DNA from: Candidatus Nitrospira kreftii | Lineage (GTDB): Bacteria; Nitrospirota; Nitrospiria; Nitrospirales; Nitrospiraceae | Length of the DNA: 64,000 bases | Assembly (NCBI GenBank): GCA_014058405.1 | Contig: CP047423.1 | Coordinates: 372,001 to 436,000 of the forward strand | Direction of reading: 5' to 3' | Shown: piece by piece, positions 1-9,061 of the stretch | Position numbering within the stretch: position 1 is the first letter of the stretch | Layout of the letters: each line of letters starts with the position of its first letter | Translations under genes and position numbers: made by a program | Notes under the pieces: model-generated | Told to the model about the DNA's origin: nothing | Databases searched by the model: none | What the model saw: the letters and a program-made list of their open reading frames with translations, nothing else

Positions 1-114
1 CACTATACATCGGATTAGCCGATAACTCCAATCCGTTTTATCTATTTTGAAAAATAAGCAGGAGATTGCTACTGTGGGCGCCGTCCGCCACCCATGTGAA
101 AGGAGCATCCCTCA

Positions 115-1710
115 ATGATCGCTCTGGTATTGGCCCTTGTAACTCTCCTGCCAATGACCGCACTGGCGGAACCGGTGATTGACTCGCGTGCCGTGCAGGC
201 GCAGTCGACCCGCACCGCTCCACTGACCATCGATGAAGTGCTAGCTCGCATCGAGTTGACGCATCCACTGCTGCAGGCGACCGGAGCCGAGCGAACGAAG
301 GCTCGGGCGAAGATCCTGAAGGCGCTCGCGGCCTGGGAACCGACGTTCCATAACATTTTAGAGGCCGAACGGTATGAAACGTGGAATCTCACGACAGCTC
401 CCGCCCCCGGCTTGTCCTGCGATCCAGCCAACCCCTTATGCGAGCCGCTCCAGCCGCAAAGGTTGATGGCGGGATTTAACGACAGCAAGATCGAGGTCGG
501 GCATCCCTATGGCTTTAAGGTCCATGGCGGGATCCGCCAAGGCTTCGGGGATCGCGGCACGTTAATACTTTCTGCTATCCCGGACATGCAGGGGTTCGAT
601 AGGATGCAGCAGTTCATCTTCGGCGGGTCGATCCAACTGCTGCGCGGCCTCATGATCAACGAAGAGTATGCCGAGTTTCAGCAGGCCGAGCTCGCGGGGC
701 CGCAGGCCGAAGTCAAGGTGGCGCAGAAACGGCAGGATCTCTATCTCGCCGGGGCCGTGCAGTACTGGGATTGGCAGGTCGCCGTCAAGCAGGCCGAGAT
801 TGTGAAGCGAGCCTTGGCCGTGGCCGAAGAACGCGCAGTCCAGGTCGAGGGGCTGGCCAAGGGCGGGAAGGTCGCGCCGCTCGATGTCATTGAGGTCAAC
901 CAAGAGGTGCAGAAGCGGCGCGAGGCCGCGATCGCCGCGCAACGGAAGGTGGAGTACGAGCAGTACAAACTGTCCCTCTTTCTCTGGGAGCAGAACGAGC
1001 CGGTGACGCCGCGGTCGGAATGGGCGCCGGAATTTCAGGGCGAAACGCCGCTCCCGACCAACGACGAAGTCGCGGCCTACAAAGTGGAGGCGAAGGAAGA
1101 TCGGCCGGAAGTGCGGGACCTCTATATCGAAGCCAAGATGAACAATATCGATATCAAACTCGCCAAGAACAAACTGCTTCCAAAGTTGAACCTTGATGGG
1201 GGGCCGGCGGATGCCGCCACAGACTGGATTGTGGGAGTCGGCTACACGATGGGGATTCACTTCGAGGTGCCGTTATTCCAGCGGGAAGGGCGTGGGAAGG
1301 TCATGGGCGCGGAAGTGTTCCAGCAGCAATTGGCGTTGAAACAGCAGTATGCCGAGCAACAAGTCAATCTTGACGTGGACAACTGGCTCTCGGCGATCGT
1401 GCGGGCCAGGGATCGGGTGAAGGTGTCGACGGAAGCGCTGCGCTTGGCCAAGACGTTGGAGGAAGGGGAACGTAAGCGATTCAATATGGGCGCGACCACT
1501 GTCCTCTTTGTGAACCTCCGGGAGCGCAACGTCGTGGAGTCAGCCTACCAGCTGTATCGAGCGCAGGCCGACTACGCGGTGGCGCGTGGAGGCATGTTGT
1601 GGGCGAGAGGCGTGCTGGCAAAGCCCTGGCCGACGGAGTCTTTGGCGAAGTATGGGAATCCGATGACGGCGGCTGGTGTGTACGGGCATCAAAAACCGGG
1701 CCGCGATTAA
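115..1710 (+). CDS. TolC-like outer membrane efflux/secretion channel, paralogue 1
   Basis: This 531-residue protein begins with a signal peptide (hydrophobic segment ending near ALAEP). It has the long amphipathic helices of the TolC/OEP family, with two related halves that each carry a glutamate- and alanine-rich coiled coil. TolC proteins trimerise into an outer-membrane barrel plus a periplasmic tunnel and work with an HlyD-type adaptor and an inner-membrane pump. The ATG at 115 follows an AAGGAG ribosome site and a leader motif (AGGAGCATCC) that recurs before all three paralogues. It is the first of three tandem copies followed by an ABC protein and an HlyD protein, so it probably belongs to a type I secretion-like complex. 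Differences from its paralogues cluster near residues 85-110, 145-165 and 360-380, the likely barrel loops. The family call is firm; the substrate is unknown. Confidence 0.9.
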   Translation: MIALVLALVTLLPMTALAEPVIDSRAVQAQSTRTAPLTIDEVLARIELTHPLLQATGAERTKARAKILKALAAWEPTFHNILEAERYETWNLTTAPAPGLSCDPANPLCEPLQPQRLMAGFNDSKIEVGHPYGFKVHGGIRQGFGDRGTLILSAIPDMQGFDRMQQFIFGGSIQLLRGLMINEEYAEFQQAELAGPQAEVKVAQKRQDLYLAGAVQYWDWQVAVKQAEIVKRALAVAEERAVQVEGLAKGGKVAPLDVIEVNQEVQKRREAAIAAQRKVEYEQYKLSLFLWEQNEPVTPRSEWAPEFQGETPLPTNDEVAAYKVEAKEDRPEVRDLYIEAKMNNIDIKLAKNKLLPKLNLDGGPADAATDWIVGVGYTMGIHFEVPLFQREGRGKVMGAEVFQQQLALKQQYAEQQVNLDVDNWLSAIVRARDRVKVSTEALRLAKTLEEGERKRFNMGATTVLFVNLRERNVVESAYQLYRAQADYAVARGGMLWARGVLAKPWPTESLAKYGNPMTAAGVYGHQKPGRD

Positions 1711-1733
1711 ACCGGCACAAGGAGCATCCTTTA

Positions 1734-3290
1734 ATGGCAGCTCTATTATTCGTCATTCTGATCTTGCTTCCCGTGATGACCATGGCGGGACCTAGTACGG
1801 CCCCTGTGATTGATCACAGCGCGGTCACGTCGCAGTCGACGCGCACCGAACCCCTGACCATCGATGAAGTCCTGGCCAGAATCGAGTTGACGCATCCATT
1901 GCTTCAGGCGACCGGGGTGGAGCGGATGCAGGCCCGGGCGAAAATTCTCAAGGCGCTCGGGGCCTGGGAGCCGAAGTTCAATAACTTTACCGAAGTCGAT
2001 CGGTATCAAAATTGGAATTTCCTGTCCGTCTTGCATGAGCACACGGTGGGCTATAACGACAGCAAGCTCAATGTCGGGCATCCCTGGGGCTTCGAGGTCC
2101 ATGGCGGGATCCGTAACGGCTTTGGGGATCGCCTCTTTCACAATTTTTCTGGCGTCATCCCTGATGTCAACCTCTTCTATGAACAGCAGCAAATGATCTT
2201 CGGCGGAAAGTTCAAGCTGCTGCGCGGCTTTATGATCAACGACGAGTACGCGGAGCTCCAGAAGGCCGAACTCGCAGGGCCGCAGGCGGAGATCGCGGTG
2301 GCGCAGAAACGGCAAGATCTCTATCTGGCCGGGGCGGTGCAGTACTGGGATTGGCAGGTTGCCGTCAAGCAGGCTGAAATTGTGAAGCGAGCCTTGGCCG
2401 TGGCCGAAGACCGGTTGGTTCAGGTCGAAGGGTTGGCGAAGGGCGGGAAGGTCGCGCCGCTCGATGTGATCGAGGTGAACCAAGAGGTGCAGAATCGGCG
2501 CGAGGCGGCGATCGCCGCGCAACGGAAGGTGGAGTATGAGCAGTACAATCTGGCCCTCTTTCTCTGGGAGCACGGTGAGCCGGTGACGCCGCGACCGGAA
2601 TGGGCGCCGGAATTCCAGGGCGAAACACCGCTCCCGACCAAAGAGGAGGTTGCGGGCTACAAGGTAGAGGCGAAGGAAGACCGGCCGGAAGTGCGCAACT
2701 ACTACATCGAAGCCAAGATGAACAACATTGATCTGAAACTGGCTAAGAACTACCTGCTCCCGAAGTTTAATTTTGAAGGGGGACGGATGACAACCCCTGG
2801 AGACTGGGCTGTGGGCGTGGGGTATCGGATGGCCACGCAGTTTGCGATGCCGCTGTTCCAGCGGGAAGGGCGGGGGAAGGTCCTGACGGCGGAGGCGGAG
2901 CAGCAACAATTGGTCTTGAGTCAGCTGTATGCCGAGCAACAGGTCAGTGTTGATGTGGACAACTGGCTCTCGGCGATCGTGCGGGCCCGGGACCGGGTGA
3001 AAGCCGCGTCGGAAGCGCTGCGATTGGCCAAGACACTGGAAGAGGGCGAACGGACCCGCTTCAATTTTGGCGCGACCACCGTGCTGTTTGTCAACCTTCG
3101 TGAGCGCAATGTGGTGGAGTCAGCGTACCAGCTGTATCGGGCGCAGGCCGACTACGCCGTGGCGCGTGGAGGGATGCTGTGGGCCAGGGGCGTGCTGTCG
3201 AAGCCCTGGCCGACGGAATCCTTGGCGAAGTACGGGGATCCGCTGACGGCGGCCGGTCGCTCGGGTCTACCCGTGGCTGGACGTGATTAA
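1734..3290 (+). CDS. TolC-like outer membrane channel, paralogue 2
   Basis: This is a second full-length TolC-family protein of 518 residues. A longer reading frame opens at 1599 inside paralogue 1. The ATG at 1734 is preferred because it is preceded by the same AAGGAGCATCC leader as the other copies and gives a clean signal peptide (MAALLFVILILL). Only 23 bp separate it from the stop of paralogue 1, so the two are probably co-transcribed. The central helices (for example AVQYWDWQVAVKQ and KGGKVAPLDVIEVNQE) are almost identical to paralogue 1, also at the DNA level, which indicates recent duplication or gene conversion. The predicted loop regions are quite different. Function is inferred as the outer-membrane conduit of the downstream ABC/HlyD pair. 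Confidence 0.9.
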   Translation: MAALLFVILILLPVMTMAGPSTAPVIDHSAVTSQSTRTEPLTIDEVLARIELTHPLLQATGVERMQARAKILKALGAWEPKFNNFTEVDRYQNWNFLSVLHEHTVGYNDSKLNVGHPWGFEVHGGIRNGFGDRLFHNFSGVIPDVNLFYEQQQMIFGGKFKLLRGFMINDEYAELQKAELAGPQAEIAVAQKRQDLYLAGAVQYWDWQVAVKQAEIVKRALAVAEDRLVQVEGLAKGGKVAPLDVIEVNQEVQNRREAAIAAQRKVEYEQYNLALFLWEHGEPVTPRPEWAPEFQGETPLPTKEEVAGYKVEAKEDRPEVRNYYIEAKMNNIDLKLAKNYLLPKFNFEGGRMTTPGDWAVGVGYRMATQFAMPLFQREGRGKVLTAEAEQQQLVLSQLYAEQQVSVDVDNWLSAIVRARDRVKAASEALRLAKTLEEGERTRFNFGATTVLFVNLRERNVVESAYQLYRAQADYAVARGGMLWARGVLSKPWPTESLAKYGDPLTAAGRSGLPVAGRD

Positions 3291-3315
3291 TTCAGCAACA
3301 AAGGAGCATCCTTCC

Positions 3316-4887
3316 TTGATCCTTCTATTGTTGATCTCGTTGATGATGGTGCCGGCGATCGTAGCGGCAGAACCCCAGGCCACGGCAAGTGCACCAAGCG
3401 CCGAATCTGTGCGGACCGCTCCCTTGACCATTGAAGAGGTGTTTGCCAGGATTGAATTGACCCATCCGCTGCTGCGGGCCACAGGATTAGAACGGGCGCA
3501 GGCTCGGGCGAAAGTCCTGAAAGCCTTGGGCGCGTGGGAGCCGAAGGTTCGGAACGAGGTCGAGGTCGACCGATATGTAACGTATAACCTGACGAACGTT
3601 TGCGGCATACCGAATGACTTTACGGCCGGCTATAGCGATACCATGCTCAAAGTGGCGCATCCCTGGGGCATCGAGATGTTCGGGGGTATTCGCAATGGTT
3701 TCGGTGATCGCCACACTATCAATTCAGGAACCCGCTGCAGTTTAGTAGCCTTTCCTCAAGACCTCCAGGCATTCTGGCCGCAGCAAATGTTGATCGTCGG
3801 CGGAGCGTTCAATCTCCTGCGGGGCTTCATGGTCAACGACGAGTATGCCGAGTTTCAACAGGCGGAGCTCGCCGGGCCGCAAGCCGAAGTGAAAGTGGCC
3901 CAGAAACGGCAAGATCTCTATCTCGCTGGGGCCATCCAGTATTGGGATTGGCAAGTCGCCGTCAAGCAAGCCGATGTGGTGAAGCGCGCGCTGGCCGTCG
4001 CGGAAGAACGTTATCGCATGGTGGAGGGGAGATCCAAAGCTGGTGCAGTTGCTCCGATCGATGTGGTCGAGGCCCAAGAAGAAGTTCAGCGCCGCCGGGA
4101 GGCAGCCATCGCCGCGCAACGGAAGGTGGAGTATGAGCAGTATAAGCTGGCCCTCTTTCTCTGGAAAGACGGCGAACCTGTGACACCTCGCCCTGAATGG
4201 GCTCCGGAATTTCAGGGGGAAACGCCGTTACCAAGCGAAGAGGACGTCGCGGTCTTTAAGGTGGAAGCCGCGGAGGATCGCCCGGAAGTGCGCGATCTCT
4301 ACATTGAAGCCCGACTGAACAATATCGAAGTGAAACTGGCGAAGAATGGTCTGCTTCCAAAGCTGACCTTTTCAGGTGGGCCGGCGGTGGGCTCTCTCTA
4401 TTGGATTGGCGGGTTCGGCTACAATATGCAACTTCGCTTCAGCATGCCGCTCTTCAATCGAGGCGCCCGCGGGAAGGTCCTTCACGCAGAGGCTGAGCAG
4501 ACGCGGTTGGCGTATAAACAGGCCTACACCGAACGTCAGGTCGAGATTGACGTTGATAACTGGCTCTCGGCGATTGTTCGGGCCCGAGACCGAGTGAAAG
4601 CCGCCACAGAAGGGCTGCGCTTGGCCAAGACGCTGGAAGAAGGTGAACGGGCTCGATTCAATATGGGAGCGACGAGTGTGCTCTTTGTCAACCTGCGCGA
4701 GCGCGCTGTCGTTGAAGCGGCCTATGAACTCTACCGTGCCCAGGCCGACTATGCAGTGGCCCGAGGAGGAATGTTGTGGGCCAGAGGAGCGTTATCGAAG
4801 CCACTCGCGGAGAACATACTCGCCAAGTATGGTGATCCGGTGGCTGCGGCCGGGATCTCCGGTCGTAAGCTCCAAGGGCGTGATTAG
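3316..4887 (+). CDS. TolC-like outer membrane channel, paralogue 3
   Basis: This is the third tandem TolC-family protein, 523 residues if translation starts at the TTG at 3316. That TTG follows AAAGGAGCATCC, the shared leader of this gene family, and yields a typical signal peptide. A GTG at 3283 in the same frame overlaps the previous gene and is less likely. This copy is the most divergent of the three. Its predicted exposed segments contain two cysteines (a VCGIP stretch and a TRCSL stretch) that are absent from paralogue 2. The helical tunnel segments remain close to the other copies. It lies 128 bp upstream of the ABC gene. Confidence 0.88.
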   Translation: MILLLLISLMMVPAIVAAEPQATASAPSAESVRTAPLTIEEVFARIELTHPLLRATGLERAQARAKVLKALGAWEPKVRNEVEVDRYVTYNLTNVCGIPNDFTAGYSDTMLKVAHPWGIEMFGGIRNGFGDRHTINSGTRCSLVAFPQDLQAFWPQQMLIVGGAFNLLRGFMVNDEYAEFQQAELAGPQAEVKVAQKRQDLYLAGAIQYWDWQVAVKQADVVKRALAVAEERYRMVEGRSKAGAVAPIDVVEAQEEVQRRREAAIAAQRKVEYEQYKLALFLWKDGEPVTPRPEWAPEFQGETPLPSEEDVAVFKVEAAEDRPEVRDLYIEARLNNIEVKLAKNGLLPKLTFSGGPAVGSLYWIGGFGYNMQLRFSMPLFNRGARGKVLHAEAEQTRLAYKQAYTERQVEIDVDNWLSAIVRARDRVKAATEGLRLAKTLEEGERARFNMGATSVLFVNLRERAVVEAAYELYRAQADYAVARGGMLWARGALSKPLAENILAKYGDPVAAAGISGRKLQGRD

Positions 4888-5015
4888 TATTCGCATGGGT
4901 TGATAGTTCATTCGGGGGGCTTGGCTGCAGAATCGTGAATGTGGTTAAGTGCCAGCGTCATTAAATTCAGTAAGGGACCAATGATTCACATCCTGATTTA
5001 TAACCGGGGGTACTC

Positions 5016-6692
5016 ATGAAAGAACCTCAGGGCAACCGTTATCCGGGCCTGTTTGAAGCGTTGATGAAGCAGCTATCCGTGGCTATGAAGGCTGAGAAAA
5101 GGATCATGTACTTGATCTTTTCCTATGCCTTGGCAGTCGCGTTCTTTTCCCTGATCATTCCCTTGACCGTACAGGAGTTGGTCAGCACCTTCTCCTATGC
5201 GGTTCAGCCGGTCATGATCTGGACATTGACTGCGGTCATGCTGACGGTGTTGTTGTTCGTCGGCCTGTTCAAGACGTTCCACTTTTACGCGATCGATGTC
5301 ATACAACGTCGCGTCTTCGCCAGAATCACAGTGGCGATGGTTGAGCAGCTTCCTCGGAATCGATTCAAGGCCTCGCAAACCCACATTGCGAACTACTTCA
5401 TGGAAACGGTCTTTATGCAACGGGCGTTGTCCACGCTGTTGTTCGATTTGATCAATGTGGTCGTGGGCGGGACTGTCGGTATGCTCTTGCTGATGGTGTA
5501 CCATCCGTATTTTCTCATGTTCAACTTGCTCCTCATGGCGGGGTTTGCAATCACGTTCTTCGTGCTCTCTCGCGGCGCGCTGAAGACGACGCTCGACATG
5601 TCACACGCAAAGTACGATACCTTCCGATGGGTTCAGGAGGTTGCCCAGAATTCCTTGCAATTTAAAGCCACCGACAGCCGTTCGTATATCCTGCAGAAGA
5701 CGAACGATCTCGTGAATCATTATGTGGACGCTCGAAAGGCACGGTTTCGTGTCCTCGTGCGTCAGTATGTCGGTTCTGTGGGTGGACAAGCGTTCGCACA
5801 GGCAGGCGCGCTTGGTATGGCAGCCTATCTCATGTCCATTGGTCAGTTGACCCTCGGTCAGTTAGTTGCTGTCCAAGCAGTGGTCGGTGCGCTGGTTATT
5901 AACTTTGACACGCTCATCAAGAACATGGGGTTCGTGTACTACTTCTTCACAGCCCTCACTCACCTTGATACGGTCTTTCAGCAAGAGCAGGATTATGTTT
6001 CGGTTGAATCACCGGTGGGAATGCCGAAGCACCTAACCCAGGGTGTTCGCGTTACCTGCAAAGGTGTCAGCCTAATTCACGGTGGAGCCTCCATCTTTGA
6101 TGGTTTCAACTTGGATGTGGCGCCCGGAGAGAAGCTTGGTATCTATGCTAAAACTACGGGGGCCAAAACCGCGCTGGCCAGGGTCTTGGGAGGTCTCGAG
6201 ACACCGACCAACGGAGTTGTCCAGTACAACGGCGTCGATCTACGGTACATGGATCCCAATGGTCTCAACCAAGTCCGTAGCGTCATGCTCGATTCTCAAT
6301 TGACGTTGGTCCAGGGAACGATCGAAGAAAACATCGTCATGGGACGTTCCTATGTGACCTATGACGACCTCAACTGGGCCCTCCGTTTCACTGAACTGGA
6401 AGAGGATATCGATGCCTTGCCACGCGGGGTAAAGTCAGATGTTTCCTCACTTGGAGAATCTCTTTCACCGACGCATATCGTGCAAATCTTGTTGGCCCGC
6501 GCTATTCTGGGCCATCCGCAAGTGCTGATATTCGATGGGCTAATTCACGCGCTCGAGCCATCGTTGAGAGAAAGGGTGTTGCGTCGCCTATGCTCTAAAG
6601 ACGAAGCATGGTCGGTGATTTTTGTCTCAACGGATCCAAACCTGACGGATCATGCAGATCGTCGTATTATGCTACACCATGCTCATGCATAA
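5016..6692 (+). CDS. ABC half-transporter with a degenerate, probably inactive ATPase domain
   Basis: This 558-residue protein has the layout of an ABC exporter half-molecule: about six membrane segments (residues roughly 30-315) and a C-terminal nucleotide-binding domain (about 340-558). The fold-level landmarks are visible but the catalytic motifs are not. The Walker A position reads AKTTGAKT (378-385), so all three P-loop glycines are displaced while Lys384 remains. The signature LSGGQ is LSPTH (483-487). The Walker B glutamate is Gly508 (LIFDG). The switch histidine is replaced in VSTDP (537-541), and the Q-loop glutamine is not in register. No second ABC gene lies in the cluster. It sits between three TolC genes and an HlyD gene, so it is probably the inner-membrane component of a secretion complex, driven by another ATPase or not ATP-driven. 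The start ATG has a GGGGG-type upstream site. Confidence 0.85.
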   Translation: MKEPQGNRYPGLFEALMKQLSVAMKAEKRIMYLIFSYALAVAFFSLIIPLTVQELVSTFSYAVQPVMIWTLTAVMLTVLLFVGLFKTFHFYAIDVIQRRVFARITVAMVEQLPRNRFKASQTHIANYFMETVFMQRALSTLLFDLINVVVGGTVGMLLLMVYHPYFLMFNLLLMAGFAITFFVLSRGALKTTLDMSHAKYDTFRWVQEVAQNSLQFKATDSRSYILQKTNDLVNHYVDARKARFRVLVRQYVGSVGGQAFAQAGALGMAAYLMSIGQLTLGQLVAVQAVVGALVINFDTLIKNMGFVYYFFTALTHLDTVFQQEQDYVSVESPVGMPKHLTQGVRVTCKGVSLIHGGASIFDGFNLDVAPGEKLGIYAKTTGAKTALARVLGGLETPTNGVVQYNGVDLRYMDPNGLNQVRSVMLDSQLTLVQGTIEENIVMGRSYVTYDDLNWALRFTELEEDIDALPRGVKSDVSSLGESLSPTHIVQILLARAILGHPQVLIFDGLIHALEPSLRERVLRRLCSKDEAWSVIFVSTDPNLTDHADRRIMLHHAHA

Positions 6693-6743
6693 TGAGCAAT
6701 GGTTAGATTGGCCCATTAACACAGGTAAATTTATGGAGGCTCC

Positions 6744-8189
6744 ATGGCTAGCCTAGGTGGTGGTCTCGAAAGAAGTGGAGAACGTGCGCTCGTCAGGAAG
6801 GGTGTTGGTTTGGAAGCGATCACGATGGAACAGGGATCAGCCTTGTCAACGTTGCCATGCTGGGAGGCCGTGAAACTTTCCGGCGGGATGTTCACAGCAT
6901 CGCGAGCCATCCTCACGATCCTTCTCGTGTTTTTGATCATTCTTGAGTTCGTGCCCTGGACACAGACGATCAGCGCACAGGGTCAAGTCTCGGCCTATAC
7001 TCCCTATGATCGTCCGCAACACATCGAATCTCGGATTACAGGCCGAGTCAAGGCATGGCATATCTTTGAAGGTGTCAAGGTTAAGAAGGGGGAGCTCGTC
7101 GGTGAGCTCGAGGACTATGACCCAACCTATATGGCACCTGAGATCCTTCCGTTGTTTGAACAACGCCGAGATGCGTTAGAAAAAACTCGCCAAGCAGCGT
7201 TAGGAAGAGCCGATCAGCTCACCAAACGGATAGGCGAGATGAAGAAACTGGTCCAGGCCGCGGTCCCCTCGGCGGAAGCCCGGGTGGTCGAGGCCGATAA
7301 CCGCGTGCGCGAGGCCCAGCAAAAGGTCGAAGCGGCCAAGATTGACGTCGATACAGCGCAACTCAACGTCGATCGACATCGGCAACTTGTGAGAGATGGA
7401 CTTGTCTCACAACGAGAACTCGAATTGACGATCCAAACTGAAATCGGGAGCAAAGCAGCTCTGCAAGCAGCTCAGGCCAACCTTCTGGCGGCAGAACAGA
7501 GCAGATCGGCCCTGAACTTCGGTCGCGATCAGATTACGGCCGATGTGAATCAGCAACTCATCGATGCCATGGCGTCACGTGACAATGCGGTGGCTGAAGC
7601 TGCCAAGGCTACCGAACAGCTTGCAGAGATGTCCTACAAGCAACAAGGTGTCCAACAGCGTATTGAAGCGGCCAAACTCTATGCGCCCATGGATGGTACC
7701 GTCGTTAAAATGGCAAGAGTTGGAATTAACGAAACGGTCAAGCAAGGGGATGATCTGGTTACCATTTCACCCTTAGCAAGCGATCCGGCTATCGAAATGG
7801 TGGCCGAAGGGTTGGATGCTCCCCTTTTGAGTCCTGGACGGAAAGTCAAGATCCTGTTCTTCGGAGTGCCGGCTATTCCATTACCGGCCTGGCCAGGGCT
7901 CATGGCTGGTACTCGGTCGGGTGTGATCAAGGTGGTCGATCAGATCGACGATGGAAAAGGGAATTACCGATTCTGGGTCGTGCCTGACCCGGACGATCCT
8001 CAACCCTGGCCGGAGCAAGCTCAGGTGAGGCAAGGAACCAGAGTATTAGGGTGGGTTATCCTCAATCGTGTCCCACTCTGGTATGAGTTGTGGCGGCGTT
8101 TTAACTTCTTCCCGCCGGACTATATGGAGCGTGAACCAAGCATCTTTGAGATGTTTGCTCCAAGGTCAGCTGGACAAGGCATCAAGTAG
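6744..8189 (+). CDS. HlyD-family membrane fusion (adaptor) protein
   Basis: This is a 481-residue periplasmic adaptor. A single membrane helix lies at about residues 55-72. It is followed by a biotinyl-lipoyl-like half (around ESRITGRVKAWHIFEGVKVKKG), a long alpha-helical hairpin (about 150-310, rich in Ala, Glu and Gln), and a second lipoyl half with the typical APMDGTV turn. The last ~60 residues (VLGWVILNRVPLWYELWRR) form a hydrophobic tail. Proteins of this family bridge an inner-membrane ABC protein and a TolC channel. The gene follows the ABC gene by 51 bp and has GGAGG just before its ATG. Genes 115-8189 therefore form one five-gene unit, closed by hairpins downstream. Confidence 0.9.
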   Translation: MASLGGGLERSGERALVRKGVGLEAITMEQGSALSTLPCWEAVKLSGGMFTASRAILTILLVFLIILEFVPWTQTISAQGQVSAYTPYDRPQHIESRITGRVKAWHIFEGVKVKKGELVGELEDYDPTYMAPEILPLFEQRRDALEKTRQAALGRADQLTKRIGEMKKLVQAAVPSAEARVVEADNRVREAQQKVEAAKIDVDTAQLNVDRHRQLVRDGLVSQRELELTIQTEIGSKAALQAAQANLLAAEQSRSALNFGRDQITADVNQQLIDAMASRDNAVAEAAKATEQLAEMSYKQQGVQQRIEAAKLYAPMDGTVVKMARVGINETVKQGDDLVTISPLASDPAIEMVAEGLDAPLLSPGRKVKILFFGVPAIPLPAWPGLMAGTRSGVIKVVDQIDDGKGNYRFWVVPDPDDPQPWPEQAQVRQGTRVLGWVILNRVPLWYELWRRFNFFPPDYMEREPSIFEMFAPRSAGQGIK

Positions 8190-8195
8190 TCGGAT

Positions 8196-8219
8196 TGCGC
8201 CGCACCAATGTGCGGCGCA
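8196..8219. terminator. Perfect hairpin after the HlyD gene
   Basis: The sequence TGCGCCGCAC is followed by a four-base loop and its exact complement, giving a 10-bp GC-rich stem 6 bp after the stop codon. No T-run follows. It is probably an RNA 3'-end stabiliser or part of a double terminator with the next hairpin. Confidence 0.5.
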
Positions 8220-8235
8220 TGAACGTACCGCTATG

Positions 8236-8270
8236 AAGATGGCTCAGGAGTTCCTCTCCTGGGCCATCTT
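8236..8270. terminator. Second long hairpin closing the secretion operon
   Basis: The arm AAGATGGCTCAGGAG (8236-8250) pairs with 8256-8270 across a 5-base loop. The stem is 15 bp with one G-U wobble. A weak CGCGTTT tract follows. Together with the hairpin at 8196 it separates the TolC/ABC/HlyD unit from purE. Confidence 0.6.
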
Positions 8271-8491
8271 CGCGTTTAGGGGCAGATCCCACATTTCTAA
8301 AGCCATACGCCATGCATACGATGAGGCCGCTTTACGGTACGAAGTGGGGCTCTGTCCGTTCGGGCACTAGAGAGTTTATTCGTTCCTGCGGTGAATGCTC
8401 TTCTTGACCACGACGACCAGACCGGCTAATGTTTGCAGCCCAGTCTTCAAGTAGGATCACGTTTCTCAGTCGGAGGGAGAGGAAGTCAAGA

Positions 8492-9061
8492 ATGGCGAGG
8501 ATCGGAAGGACACTGAGCGGATCACCGAGTAAGGTCAGGCGAAAAAATAAGATTCTTATGCCGGTTGTCGGTGTGCTTGGAGGGAGCAAATCAGATTTTC
8601 CCATTTTAGAGAAGGCCGGGGTCGTCCTCGCTCAGCTCGGTATTCCATACGAATTCCTAGTCGTCTCTGCCCATCGAACGCCGGACCGTCTTTTCGAATA
8701 CGCGACCAACGCTCCAGGTCGAGGGATCAAAGTCATCATTGCTGGGGCTGGAGGAGCGGCCCATCTCCCTGGCATGCTCGCAGCCAAGACGCACCTGCCG
8801 GTGATCGGAGTTCCCATTCCAACAGAAAACCTGCGTGGCCTCGATTCCTTACTCTCGATTGTGCAAATGCCAAAGGGTATTCCGGTAGCAACGGTCGCGA
8901 TCGGTGGTGCCGAGAATGCGGCCCTTCTTGCGGCACAGATTCTTGCCGTCAGCCATGCGGACATAGCCCAACGAATTACGAGCTATCGCATGGCTCAAAC
9001 AGACAGTGTCCTCAATTCACCTGAGGCAAAGGGGATCGCTGAGGCGAGCCGCCGACGGTGA
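8492..9061 (+). CDS. purE: N5-carboxyaminoimidazole ribonucleotide mutase PurE
   Basis: PurE converts N5-CAIR to CAIR in de novo purine synthesis. The core carries the class I PurE signatures: GSKSDFP near the start, a SAHRTPDR stretch (catalytic histidine), and the [11 protein letters not shown] loop. The ATG at 8492 is chosen because an AGAGGA site lies about 8 bp upstream. It adds a 22-residue basic extension before the usual family start at the ATG at 8558 (MPVVGVLGG), which has no obvious ribosome site. Its last four bases overlap the start of purK, as expected for a purEK operon. Confidence 0.93.
   Translation: MARIGRTLSGSPSKVRRKNKILMPVVGVLGGSKSDFPILEKAGVVLAQLGIPYEFLVVSAHRTPDRLFEYATNAPGRGIKVIIAGAGGAAHLPGMLAAKTHLPVIGVPIPTENLRGLDSLLSIVQMPKGIPVATVAIGGAENAALLAAQILAVSHADIAQRITSYRMAQTDSVLNSPEAKGIAEASRRR

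Noticed and set aside
47-75. TTGAAA-17-TACTGT as promoter of the TolC operon
   Set aside because: The -10 keeps only three consensus bases and the true upstream region lies outside the window.
1746-2939. A 397-codon open frame antisense to TolC paralogue 2, and similar ones at 562-1260
   Set aside because: They mirror the coding frame of the TolC genes, recur in the same place in the paralogue and have arginine/proline-rich composition with no ribosome site; shadow frames.
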